From: Zopfochytrium polystomum
Lineage: Eukaryota > Chytridiomycota > Chytridiomycetes > Chytridiales > Chytridiaceae
NCBI GenBank assembly: GCA_025765615.1
Contig: JAIVFJ010000116.1
Location: 1-64,000 of the forward strand
DNA: 64,000 nt
Direction: 5' to 3'
In this document: positions 34,229 through 45,039 of the stretch, one piece after another
Position numbering within the stretch: the stretch's first letter is position 1
How the letters are laid out: each line of letters opens with the position of its first letter
Notes under the pieces: model-generated
What the model was told of the DNA's origin: nothing
Seen by the model: only the letters and a program-made list of their open reading frames with translations
The model's database searches: none
Translations under genes and position numbers: made by a program

Positions 34229-35002
34229 TCACAAGAGTTGATATTTTTTGCGAATGACCTCTTCGGTCGCTCGGCGCTCCTGCCCTAATATCACGGGCCT
34301 GGATTCGCTGTCGCGAAGCTCGAAGGGAGGAAGTGGCGGCGGTGCTTCAGCATCCACTACCCCTGCGGGGCGGCCGGACGACTCCTTTTCCTCCTGAGCC
34401 CGTTGGTAGCGCGCCAAGCCTGCAACATATTGTTGTCGCATGGCAGGAGAAAGCTTTGGATGCGATTCGAGCTGTTTTTGTGCCGGAAAATGGAAAGTAA
34501 GGAGGAATGGTTTGAGTCAAACGTGATTGGTTGGGGGAAACGAAAGGAAAAAGAAAAGAAAAAAAAAAAAAAAAAAGTTAACTAAACAATAATAATAATA
34601 ATAATAATAGATAGAGAGAAAGAGAGGGGGAGAGGGACGACAACACACCTGCCGAAAAACCGTGACTCCCTCTGAGCCTTCCGCCATTGCGTCCCCAAAG
34701 CGACCGCTACCGCCCTCTCCCTTTAGCGTCCACGACGCCGTGATATAGCGAACGTAGCCACTTTCCCCCTTCACTTCGTCGACGACACCGGCATCCCGTT
34801 CGCTCTGGGCGGCAGCTCCAGCGTCTTCGCGCACTGCCCCGCCCGGCTGATTCTTTACACTGGCGAGGAACGCGCGGGCCTCCGAGTCGCGCAGTAGCTG
34901 CTGGCCGGTTCCGTCGGGGTTGATGACGAATAGACGGGGAGGGTTGCGCAGGACGCGAGGCGGCGGCGGCGGGGGTTTGGAGTCTGCGGCGTGCTTTGAA
35001 GT

Positions 35003-35037
<35 letters not shown>

Positions 35038-38000
35038 CAAGGTTGCGGAAAAGAAGAGAAAGGCTGTCAACGCGAGTCTTTCTTTTTGTAAAATCTTTTA
35101 GAGTTGTACCTCGTGCGAACCGTCGGGCCGGACGTAAATTCTGTCCCGTCCCTCAAAGACTGTGGTGGTACCCTCCACCCATTGAATGGCGAGGGCGGTT
35201 TCGCAATCGGTCGCCGAGGAAGTAGTAACGTGGACATTGCCCTTGGAGTCAAAGTCGATTCGGTCTTTTCCCTGGAGACGGATTATTTTAGGCAAGGCTC
35301 AATCCAAAAAAAAAAAAAAAAAAAAAAAGGAAAGAAAATGACAAAGCGAAAGCCCAGCGGTGAGAGTGCAAATTAACTACTGACAAAATGCAGCGAATAC
35401 GACTCGAGCGGCTTCTTTTCCCCTTCGACTGGCTCGACCCGCCGCTCCACTCTCGCATCGACTCCTGGGATGCGTGCTATGCACACCCGCTGTCCTGGGT
35501 GCACTTCAACGGTCGCAAAACCCTCGGTTTCCACCGTGATGCACTCTGAATCGTCTCTGCGCGCAGTGGCGCTCGCTTCATCCTCCGGCGACTCTGACGG
35601 CGCGCGGTTTCTCGGAGGCCTCGAAACCATGCGCACTCCGCATGCGTGTTCAGTAAGAACTTCGCTATCCGTCGTCGTGACGGACACCATGTCTTCGCGG
35701 GTTTTGAGGGTCTTTCTCAATGCGATGTAGGTTTCTGAAACAACTCGGATAGATGGCAAGCTTGTGAGCGATGACGGGGGAGGGGCACTTTGCGTTGACG
35801 TGTGGGGATAAGCTGGTGCGATTGTTGCTGGCGTGGAAAACCGCGACCCATCCATAAGAGTGGTCACCCATGATCCTTTTCGAAGGCACGTTGTACTGCC
35901 ATCGGGGCTCAAAATGTCAATGAGGTCGCCAGAGAGATATCTAATAATGTGGCCCTACGCCAAGATCGTCGAGGTTATTCGGGGTGCAATTTGCCGCACA
36001 CGAGACGCGCAATTTACTTACAGACTGAGCGTAAAGCCTGGATTGCTCTGGCGGGTTGGCTTGCTTTCTAAAAATATCGAAGGGGGGTTCCTTGCGACCG
36101 ACCCACCGCTGAATTAAACCACCCGATGTAAACTGAAGAACAAGACCATCTGCAGTGCTTAGGGTGACCAAAATAACACATCCAACTGCGTACAACTCGG
36201 GATCTTGCTGTACAGTTAGACACAGCGTCAAACCATTTGAGAGTGCCGCTGAGAATTGAGGGGGGCGGGCAGTCTGATCCCGAGAAGTCCAAGAAAGGGA
36301 GTGTGAGCCCCCCCCTTCATTTGCCCAGTGCAGTGTCATCGAAGTATCTGTGGTTGCAACTTTTAGGCAACATGTTTGTAATTCATTCCACTTCACAAAC
36401 CCCGCTCTTCGTCTGTAATTATGGTTGATGTGGTGGTTATTCTGAGGTGAGAACCGTCTCGAAAATATAGGTACTTGTGCTGCATCTGCCCGTTGACGAT
36501 TTTGTCTCCCATTGAGTAGATGTAGGAGCGGCTACCTGATACGTGCGAATCCATATGCACAATGCTGCGATTTCTTTCCGCTAAGCAGTGAAACATTCCA
36601 AAACACAATTTCGACTTAATCTGTGGAGGAAGGAGACTTATATTAAAACATTTCACACGAGCGACGTCGTAACGTACTCTCAACTCTCTCGTCCAATTTC
36701 CAGATGGGGCATTTACAGAACCAAAAGATATCATTGCCAGTAGGGTTCGCCTTGTGAAAGGGCTGTAGCTGACCAGAACTTTAGGATGTGACACCTTGGC
36801 GATCTGGAGAGCCTGCGCCAACGAACTACGGTCTAAAATTTCAGACCAGCACCATTCGTCCAGAGACACATTTGTTTCTGAATCTCCATCGTTCCCAGCG
36901 TCTCGGAGCAATTTCTCAAATAAAAGCTGCTGCAAAGCTCTGCTGGCAGAATCGAACTCGAGTTTTATGCCTGTCGGTCCCTTTGCTGTCACAAACAGTT
37001 TCGAAAACTCCGTTTCCTTCGCCAGCTGCTCACTTTCGGTCTCTGCGCACTTCTTCCAAAGAGTAGAGCCAAGCTTCTTTTCAATCTTCTCCAAAAGAAC
37101 AGAACCAAACGAAATCCGAGTGAGCCGTAACAGGCTGTCATCGGCCTGGCTCAGGGCAGCTGAATCAGAAGAGTTTGCTGTCGCTTGGTCCAAAAGTAGG
37201 TGCTTGATGGCTCCAATCCAATCACCATACCGGAGAAAGCTGAGAATCCTCGTTAGCAAAGTTTTGCAACTTTTAGGAGATGAACCTATTTCTTTGAGCG
37301 CCAAGGCTTTCCTTTTGGGATTCGCGAGAACTATTTTCGAGTGCCACGCTTGGAGAGGTAAATGGGTTGACTGCAACGGCGAGCCTTCGCACGGCACGGT
37401 CAAAATACTGCATCAACAAAAGTGCGGGTCGATTCTCTTCCATTCCTGACAGTCTTTGCTCAGAATCGTCTTCGTCCTCTTGGTTAAGGTTGTCCAGCAA
37501 AGTGGCCATTACGAGTTCCGGTCCAACCCACTTTTCGCGCTCGCCGTGCAGAGTGTCTTCTCCGCTAGAAAGGAGCTTCCTCCAAAATCCTTTGTAATGG
37601 CGGAGCTCCTTCGAAACGTTTGAGAGTTCTTTGCTCTGACCCAATGCAGAACGGCACACCGGAATACGAATTATGTCGTCATGGCTGTAAAAGTCTTGAT
37701 AGTTGAGTTGGTACTGGAGGAGCCAGTAGATTTTTCGCGCTATTGCGTCGAACACATCGCGAGGAAGGTCTCCAGATGATCCACTGGCTGTGTTGCTTCC
37801 CGAAATCTGCACTCCAGCAGGCGCACCAGTTGGAGCAACCGCCCCAGACGATGTCACGGCGCCACCGGGGATTTCCCCCAGCGATCCCGTCGTTCGAACG
37901 TCAAACCATGCAACTTGCTTCCACAATGATTCATCGGGAGCGGATCGCATCCACTCGATTGGATCGGATAGCTCTTTGTTGTCTTTCTGCTGGCCCGCTC

Positions 38001-39480
38001 CAGCACTCGCTTTTCCATTCGCATTCGCGGTCGATGCTGGCGTGACGGCAGCTCCACTTACATTGGTGGCGAGTGAAGAAGGGGCGGTAGCAGTTATGTC
38101 TGTGGCGACAATTTCCGGGAAAGTAGAGTTGCCGGGTGTTCCTCCAGGCGAAGCGCTTACTGGAGCAATTGAAGGAGAATATGTTGTTGAGCTCCCAGCG
38201 CTCGTCGAAAGCGCTGTTGAGTTCGATAATCCAAGTGGGTCAAGTCGGAAAATTGCATGGAGAGGAATGCTGTGATCCTCCATGAGCGAGTTGATAACGC
38301 CCGTTAAGCTGAAATCTTTCAAAAGATAGTAGACATCTGGTCCGTCAACGGGCTCATCACCTGAACTAAGTCAGCGACGAGTTGTACCGGGTCGGCTCAA
38401 TGGTCTACCAATTATAGTCTCTTTTTGATCTGGTTTCGCTCCTCGATCGCGCAACTTCGTTTTTCGCTTCGATATTTCGGCGGCGGCTTGCGCCGACTCG
38501 GGCCGAGAAGGTACCTCGGGAACGGCAGCTTTTCCCGCTCCTGTAGTGCTCATGGTCACGATTACAATCAAACGAAAATCACAATGCTGGGGTATCACCT
38601 TTCCCACCCTTTTCTGCTTTCTTCACTGATGATTTTGCTCTTTCGCCTTTGGCGTCCTTTGGGTCTTTATCCTTCTCCTTGTCCTTGTCGTCTTTCTTTC
38701 CGGTCTTTCCCGCTGGAGCGATTGGTTTTGAAGGGGTATCTTGCGGCTCTACTGGCACAGTGAGACCAGCGGCCAAAGCGGCAGCTGCTTTCTCCGCGTT
38801 TTCCTGAAGGAACTGTCAGGAGTTATTGAAGTGGGCGTTGCTTTTAAACCTTCTTAGCTAACTGAAGTTCTTTCTGCTCGATTCCCTCAGCCCTCAATAC
38901 GCTTAGCCTCTGCTTTAAAACTTTGGCCATCAACGCATCTGGAATTTCAACATCTGCAAACGCAGTTGAATTAGACCCAACGGAATCTAAATGGGCTTTG
39001 AGTTCGCGACATCCGTCATAGGCTTTTGCGTTCTCCATAGCCTTCACAGAAGAAAGCGGCACGCTTTAGACTTATCAGAAGCTTGAACCCCTTACCCAGG
39101 ATATAACATCGGCTCGCTGAATGACAGAAAATCTTTGCCGCGAGCCACCACCAATGGTTCCGTAGATTGCGGTCAAAGTTCCTTGCTTCTGGAGTGGACC
39201 AGGCAATAGTGCGAACATAAACGTTCTCCACTTGTCCTTTGATGAGATCTCAGACTTCGAAATTTAATTGAGCTGTTCAGCGGGTTACCTCCAATGATGA
39301 AACGTGGCCGCCAGTTGCCCCTCCGGGAGCGGATGCACCCCTCAGCTGAGCTGGTAGTGTCATTGGAGTCGATGGGGTGGCCACGACATTGCCTGAAGGA
39401 GTCGCTGAAGGCACCGAACCGGCAGTGGCGTTTGACGGTTGCTCCACCACGGGCGGCGGTTGCGCCGGTTGCTGTTGCAT
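34229..39480 (-). CDS. SPAG17: SPAG17/PF6 homolog, central-apparatus protein of the flagellar axoneme
   Basis: Predicted homolog of animal SPAG17 / Chlamydomonas PF6, a scaffold of the C1a projection of the central pair that controls flagellar motility. Thirteen exons (39480-39289, 39254-39096, 39041-38850, 38803-38599, 38540-38409, 38360-37286, 37239-36678, 36620-36401, 36359-36022, 35954-35381, 35297-35110, 34993-34649, 34471-34229) join in frame to about 1,474 aa. Animal SPAG17 is about 2,200 aa. Diagnostic stretches are PRLFVINPDGTGQQLLRDSE near the C-terminus, IIRYLSGDLIDILSPDG, FSAALSNGLTLCLTV, and an N-terminal KWRTFMFAL...RFSVIQRADVISW block. A Lys/Asp-rich linker follows exon 3, as in the animal protein. 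The exon 6-7 junction is the least certain; the 46-nt intron I propose has a good GCTAAC branch site. This gene is strong evidence that the organism makes flagellated cells. Confidence 0.9.
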
Positions 39481-39676
39481 GGTGAAGCCAGAAAATTGTC
39501 TGGCCTATGCGGGGAGACTGGGACAAGTAAGTAAGTTGTTCGCCATAATGCTCCAAGTGCCGCGGTGCTGGAACACGAAACACCACATCCAGGAAGGAAC
39601 ATAATATATTTATTAAACAATGTGCATATCTTGAATCATTTGGTTGCTTTTAGTGAACCGGACTTTGGACAGGGAC

Positions 39677-40156
39677 CTACAAGGTGTCAACGTCATACAC
39701 GACCCTGTGACGGGGGCAAAGACTTCAATCAATAATTGGGTTATGCAGTTCGACTCCCTCACTTGATAATCAGTGAACACGATGGGCACTTGGCAACGAA
39801 ATCCCCGTTTCGCAGATCGTCCTATAGGAGGCCGTTAGCATTGCCGTAAAAAAGAAACAAATCCGTGCCGCACTTTCGATATCTGGAAACGATCTCCGCA
39901 TGGGCAAGGATAAGTGTATATATCTTCATCCGGATCATAGTCCATGTCCTCGATCTCGATCTGTTGGACCAGAAGGATTACTGGAACTGGAAAGATCGAG
40001 GAGACATTTGACCGTTTGCTTATCCCCGCACCAAAAGCAGGCCACCACCCACCCTACCTCGTCATAGAAGTTGATCAGCTGCTGCTGCTGCGACCCTGGG
40101 GCCGATTCCCCCGACGTCGGCGTTGGAGCGACATTGGTTCCGACGGCGGCAGCCAT
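39677..40156 (-). CDS. DPH3: Diphthamide biosynthesis protein 3 (CSL zinc finger)
   Basis: Small zinc/iron protein that donates electrons to Dph1-Dph2 in the first step of diphthamide synthesis on eEF2; as Kti11 in yeast it also serves Elongator. Four exons (40156-40058, 39960-39874, 39821-39763, 39704-39677) join in frame to 90 aa, slightly longer than yeast Dph3 (82 aa). The DPH-type zinc-finger core is complete: [31 protein letters not shown], then [13 protein letters not shown]. The four metal cysteines are those of CPCG and CPSC. The extra length is a 28-residue Gln/Ser/Pro-rich N-terminal extension. It lies head-to-tail with SPAG17 (196 bp between its stop and the SPAG17 start) and head-to-head with the next gene. 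Confidence 0.95.
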
Positions 40157-40220
40157 CCCTCACCAGCCAGAGCGAGCGCCGTGTCCACGTCAGGGCTCCA
40201 ATCAAAAATTTGCAGAAAAG
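40157..40220. promoter_or_regulatory. 64-bp divergent promoter between DPH3 and the VOA1-like gene
   Basis: The two start codons, at 40156 (minus) and 40221 (plus), are separated by only 64 bp. Both transcripts must start inside this stretch, or have leaders that overlap the opposite coding sequence. No TATA box is visible. Confidence 0.6.
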
Positions 40221-41465
40221 ATGGAAATGTCTGCAGCAGGTTCGAGCCGCCGACGGCGCGGGGTCGCGATCTTCGCTGCCTTCGCCGTTGCAATCGCGAC
40301 CGCCACCAGCGTTGTCGCGTTCGATGGAACTGCGCCCCTCTTTGTTATTCAGGGATCAGGCCATGGCTCGGATGTCCCTGAGTGAGTTATTGTGTTTCTC
40401 CTCTTTTCGACTGAAGGCGAAAAGTTCGCCTACGCCTTCCACCAGCAAACGCGACCAGACATGGACCATCTCCACCTCTGGTTACAGATCAATCCGTTTC
40501 TCGTCCCGCAGGCCGTACATATTAACCACCATCTGCTCAAAAATCTTAAAGGAACAGGGCTTTGCCCGTGTATGTTCCGGAAGCGAAGGTCGACTCAATT
40601 TTGGGCGATCTTCTTCAGTGCACGGATGTCACACTTGTCGTTGATCAACCCAAGGTACTTTTGCCGTTGCTTCTGCCTGTCAGTTAAAGTCTTAACCGAA
40701 ATAAACCGTTCCTTAGGCTCATGTTCAGGATATTCAACGGCACGCGCATGTGATGCAGAACTTTAAGGTCAAATAGTCTCGTAATCGAAATGTTGTCCTG
40801 TTGCCTAATACCCTGACAGGAACTGTTTGATTCATACCCTTCGTCCGTCAAAATCCCCTATGTAGCTGGGGCGGGAACGACGGACAAGGTGCTCGACTCT
40901 TTGTCTCGGTGCGGAGAGTTCACTGCTGCTACAATCACTTCCGGTAGGGTCGCGAGCTTTAAGCGTGTCCGCTTATGGTCTAGTTTGCAGACACATCGGT
41001 CGAGCGAGACCTCAACGCAAAGTCTCCAGTTGTCTATTCTGCTTCACTTCGCCCTTTTGATGGGTCCGACGATGTTGCGTCCGAGAACGATGCGATCGTT
41101 CGCAAGTGGGTTGACAAGATCGCGTCCGCTACCCCGAACTTCCAAGTGATTTTCACCTCCTCGGCCGCAAAGGTTCCCACCTAATTTCTTACGATTATAC
41201 TATTTGCTGTAACGTGAAAGTATTTTTCTTCTTCATTCGCTTCTGAAAGGTCCACCACTCTCGCCGAGGAACGATCTCTCCAGCGTCGAAGCTGGGATGG
41301 AACACCACCGTCCCATTTGCCAAGCAGACTTTCCTCAAGAAGTACATTCTGTTCAGTAGCGGTATTTTCGAGGGAATCGTTGCACTGGCGCTTGTTCTTG
41401 GTGTGGTTTTGTTTTCTGTCAATGCTCTTGGTTCTCTGCAAGGCCCAACCCGCTTTGAAAAGTGA
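40221..41465 (+). CDS. VOA1/Ac45/BIG1-type V-ATPase accessory membrane protein, seven exons
   Basis: Probable ER/vacuolar type I membrane protein that assists V-ATPase Vo assembly. Exons 40221-40381, 40488-40569, 40619-40654, 40717-40767, 40820-40943, 40991-41172 and 41250-41465 join in frame to 283 aa. The first acceptor could alternatively be nearer 40424. Intron 2 starts with GTATGT. An N-terminal signal peptide (VAIFAAFAVAIATATSVVAF) is followed by the mature start DGTAPLFVIQ, as in BIG1/VOA1 proteins. The C-terminus has one membrane segment (YILFSSGIFEGIVALALVLG and onward) and a short cytosolic tail ending SLQGPTRFEK, the hallmark of the Ac45/VOA1 transmembrane domain. The luminal part is poorly conserved, as is usual for the family. 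It shares a 64-bp promoter with DPH3. Confidence 0.8.
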
Positions 41466-41569
41466 TCCAGGGGTAGGCAGTCGAATAAAGTTGAAAGTTT
41501 TCAGTGCAGGCCTTCTTCGTTGGTTGGGGCGCAGCACCTAGATTTCTTTCCTGACAAGACAGACGTCTA

Positions 41570-42042
41570 ATGGACCAGATCAAGGACCGGATCCGCTCCG
41601 AGCTTGCTCTTGCGAATTACCAGGACTTGCTTCAGCGGATCAATACAAAGTGCTTCACCAAGTGCCTAGCTAAGCCAGGAACCGCTCTTACGGCCTCAGA
41701 AGAAGTACCCATCAACCTTGTCGGGGGGGTAATCTTCCCACTAACCAATTTTTTTTTTTTTTTCTTTGATCCAGACGTGTATCGCGAAGTGCGCGGGCAT
41801 GTACATTGAGGTAAGCTAATCCCCATCAGCGTATATTGCCCCGGCAACATACTCGTGTAGCAATGATCTAATTGACGTCGACGGGCGTTATTTGTTTATG
41901 TCGGTTCAGACGTGGAATGTAAGTGGCTCCATTCTGTTCGCCTTCTCGCAAACCGGGCTTGACTTGTCTTCCACAACAGCTCGTGTCAAGCACATACCTC
42001 AAGCGGGCTCAGCGCGAGTCAAATAGCAGGAATGGTCTTTGA
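41570..42042 (+). CDS. TIM13: Mitochondrial import chaperone Tim13 with a 9-nt exon
   Basis: Small TIM chaperone of the intermembrane space that, with Tim8, ferries hydrophobic precursors to TIM22 or SAM. Exons 41570-41704, 41775-41810, 41910-41918 and 41980-42042 give 80 aa. The twin CX3C motifs are CFTKC (exon 1) and CIAKC (exon 2). The sequence ALANYQDLLQRINTKCFTKC is typical for Tim13. Exon 3 is only nine bases (Thr-Trp-Asn). It is needed to build the conserved YxxTWNLVS segment, and skipping it would delete three residues but keep the frame. Introns are 70, 99 and 61 nt. The start is the first ATG and fits the family. Confidence 0.95.
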
Positions 42043-42128
42043 CGCTTGTATTCTTATGGGAAGGAAGTTTCGCAAAGAAGTAAAGTGAACACATTGTAGT
42101 TCTTCAGTTACCGCAGACGCAGATTGTC

Positions 42129-43970
42129 ATGGCCACTGGAATGTATGACGAAAAAGAGACGGACGCGCTGTTCGCGACGCCGCAAAGCGACGGAGCAGGT
42201 GACGAGAGCACCTCCAATGGCATCGACGGCGACAGCTTGGACGCCGAAGACGCGGCGGCCGAAGTTCACCCCACCGTCCCCAGCGCGGGAGGGGGTGGAG
42301 GCTCCGGCAAAAAGCGTGGTGGGTCGGCGGGCCTGACGCTGGCGGAAATGAGCTTGCTGCTCCTCCCTCAACTTCCAGAGGGTGTGGACCCGACGAAAAT
42401 GAAGCTCGCCTACGGACGGCGTGCGATACCAAAGCTGGTACTGTCCGGCGGGTTGGCGGCTCCTTGCACCAACTTCGAGTAGTACGTGCAGAATTTACCT
42501 TCAATGTTAATTTACAGATTACGGAGTTCCCAAGCGGCCCACTACTCCATCGTCAAAAATCGTTGGTATTTTTGTGTGATCTCCTTCGGAACCCTGAAAA
42601 CGTCGCCCAAGCGCTGCAGGAGAGTCAGTATTTCGCTCCGCTCTAACACTTTGTTGATCCGCTTGCGCTGACGCTCGCAACAACTTGAAGGGATAGTCGG
42701 GCTACTGGTCAATTGCCTCAAGGAGCGAGACTTGTGTGTGAAGCAGAAGTCTACCGAGGCTTTCGCAGTCCTTGCAGGTGGCTCAATTTGATGGATTCTG
42801 GTCAGTACACTGAGTTTTGGGCTCAGGTTACTCGCTGGGAAGAGCAGCTTTAGTTCAGGAGAACACTCTTGTGCCATTATCGAAGCTGGTTCGTCCACGA
42901 GAAACCTTTTGGAAGTTGCCGCATTTCTCACTACAACGGTTAAAACAGATGGATGACGGGTGTGATTTAGTACGGAAGAACCTTCATACCACACTAGCTC
43001 GTGTTGTGACCCAGCAGGACGGTTGGTAACACTCAGTTTCTATTAGTACCTTGTCCGTATCCATTTCAAAATGACCTGACAGATCCGGCCCTTTTCGCAA
43101 AGGAGCCTCGAATCTTTTGCTTTACCAGCTGCTCGTTCCGCTGGTGAAAAAGGTGGAAACAGAGCGAATGGACATTCAAGTGCTCATACTGGATACCATT
43201 TACCAATGCACACGACTGGGTAGTGAGCCCTGGATTCCAGCAGAGCTCGTCAACTGCTCAGCAATGGAAGCATTCACAAGGCTGATAAAGAAGGATCCCG
43301 TTACGGAGGTGAAAGTTGCTGCCGCCAAATGCGTTATGATGCTCAGGTGAGCCGCTTTCTTTTGCGACGAGATGCGGAAGATTTACCAGCCACGTTAAAG
43401 CTTTCACAAAATTGGAAAAGAAATTGCGACAAAATCTGACACTATTACAGTGCTGATAGCGCTCTTATCCGACAGAAAATCCGAAGTACGTGCGGCCGCT
43501 GCTGGGGCATTGATGGCGTTAGTAGGGTTAACCTTGAAGCGGTGATCTGTTCTGACTGCGAAACCATCATATTCCAGGATCACCGTTGACTGCGACGCCA
43601 AGCGAACGGTCGTTCGCGAAAATGCCGTACCAACCCTCATGGAGCTCTTGGATGATCAAAATCCAAATGTTCTTCTCAACGTGATCAAAGTAAGAAGAGA
43701 TCTTTGCGATGAAAGGACCTTTGCGATGAAACTTAACCAATGACACTCTCGAATTTTCAAGACCATCACCAACGTTGCCGAAGACTACCGAGGGCGATTC
43801 CAACTCCATTCGTCGGTCGCAAAGGTTCCATAGTTTTGTTTTTCACTGTTGATTCAAAAATTTTAATCCTCGGCTTTCCGCGACAGCTCGAAACTTTCTT
43901 CACGTCGAATAACGCACAGTTGTCGCAAGCGGCGAAAACGGCAGTGCAAGTCATTACATGGAGGCCGTGA
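42129..43970 (+). CDS. RSPH14: RSPH14 homolog, armadillo-repeat radial spoke protein
   Basis: Predicted homolog of radial spoke head 14, a component of axonemal radial spokes. Ten exons (42129-42437, 42518-42623, 42691-42777, 42827-42888, 42949-43021, 43103-43346, 43401-43517, 43578-43689, 43762-43824, 43887-43970) join in frame to 418 aa, against about 350 for the animal protein. A disordered N-terminal extension of about 85 residues precedes the family start GVDPTKMKLAYGRRAIPKL. Armadillo repeats follow (LVFLCDLLRNPENV, KSEVRAAAAGALMAI, DQNPNVLLNVIKTITNVAED), and the protein ends in AVQVITWRP, like the family terminus. The exon 5-6 junction has two possible acceptors; only 43103 keeps the frame and matches the family. 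It is separated from TIM13 by 86 bp. Confidence 0.9.
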
Positions 43971-44293
43971 ATTTATCGCGATATTGACTTCTCGTGCGAC
44001 TGCCACGCAGCACGTGATAAAAAGCCAACAGGAATCTCATACCTACTTACTTTCTCCGCCTTTTTAAAAAATTTTTTGGGGCGAACAACAGTTTTCCCTC
44101 TTATGCTGCTTCAACTGTGCGATACTCCGTTCCGTCGATCCGCTCACCCAGTGGACAGGCACCTCTTTTGGCTCTCGAGCAGTGGGGAGTGGGGGGGCGG
44201 GAAGGGAAGGGGAAAGGCCCTTTTTTTTTTTTTTTTTTTTTTTTCCACACTTAATTTTTTCCCTCTCCTTTTCGTTGTCTTCCACAAACCAAG

Positions 44294-44408
44294 ATGCCCG
44301 GCTGGGAGCGAACCGCGGCTGCTCTGATGGGCTCGTCTGGCGTTGCGCTTGCGGCGTTTGGGTCGCACGGGCTGCGGGTACCCACTGAGAGCAAGATAAA
44401 AGGGAGAA

Positions 44409-44463
<55 letters not shown>

Positions 44464-44819
44464 TGTGTGTGTGTGCGTGTGTGCGTATGTGTATCACTAA
44501 CAATTCCCCGTCCGTCTCATTCGTTCAGCCTCGACTCGCGGACGACCCAGAAGTGGACAAGAAAGTGCAAAACTTCCAACTGGCGGCGCACTACCAGCTG
44601 ATGCACGCGGTTGCTCTTCTCGCGGTGTCCGAGCTGGGCGGCGAGTCTTCGCTGCCCGGGTACCTCTGGGTGGCGGGGGTCGCAGGGTTTTCGGGCACGC
44701 TCTACACGCTGTCGCTTCTGCCCTCGGGCATCGCCCTTCGCAAGCGCGTTGCTGTGTTTGCGCCCCTGGGTGGGCTGTGCCTGATTGCTGGCTGGGTGGC
44801 CGTTGCCTTTGTCGACTGA
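44294..44819 (+). CDS. TMEM256/DUF423-family small membrane protein
   Basis: Two exons (44294-44377 and 44529-44819) give 124 aa. Family signatures are the N-terminal helix ending AAFGSHGL, then FQLAAHYQLMHAVALLAVSE, VAGVAGFSGTLYTLSL, and a final helix APLGGLCLIAGWVAVAFVD. Four hydrophobic segments are expected for DUF423/TMEM256. The biochemical role of the family is unknown. The start is the first ATG, and the N-terminal MPGWERTAAALMGSSGVALA can serve as signal or first membrane helix. The 151-nt intron is largely (GA)n and (GT)n microsatellite (about 44420-44492). Confidence 0.88.
44420..44492 (+). repeat. Compound (GA)n-(GT)n microsatellite within an intron
   Basis: A (GA)n tract (about 44421-44462) runs directly into (GT)n (about 44462-44490). 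It makes up about half of the intron of the TMEM256-like gene. Confidence 0.85.
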
Positions 44820-45039
44820 TGAGTGACATGGCACTGACGGCCCGGAGGAGGAAGAGGAGGAGGAGGAGGAGCAGGAGGCAGCAGTGGGAGGGAGGGAGCG
44901 AGGGGCGAGCAGCAAGCGAATGGCGGCGGGCGAGTGTGTGGTGTGTGGTGTGTGTTAGTGTGTGTGAGCGAGTTGAGCGAGCGTCGGTCGTCGCCAACAG
45001 ACAAAAAATAAAGGAAAAATTAAGTATTAAATAATAATT

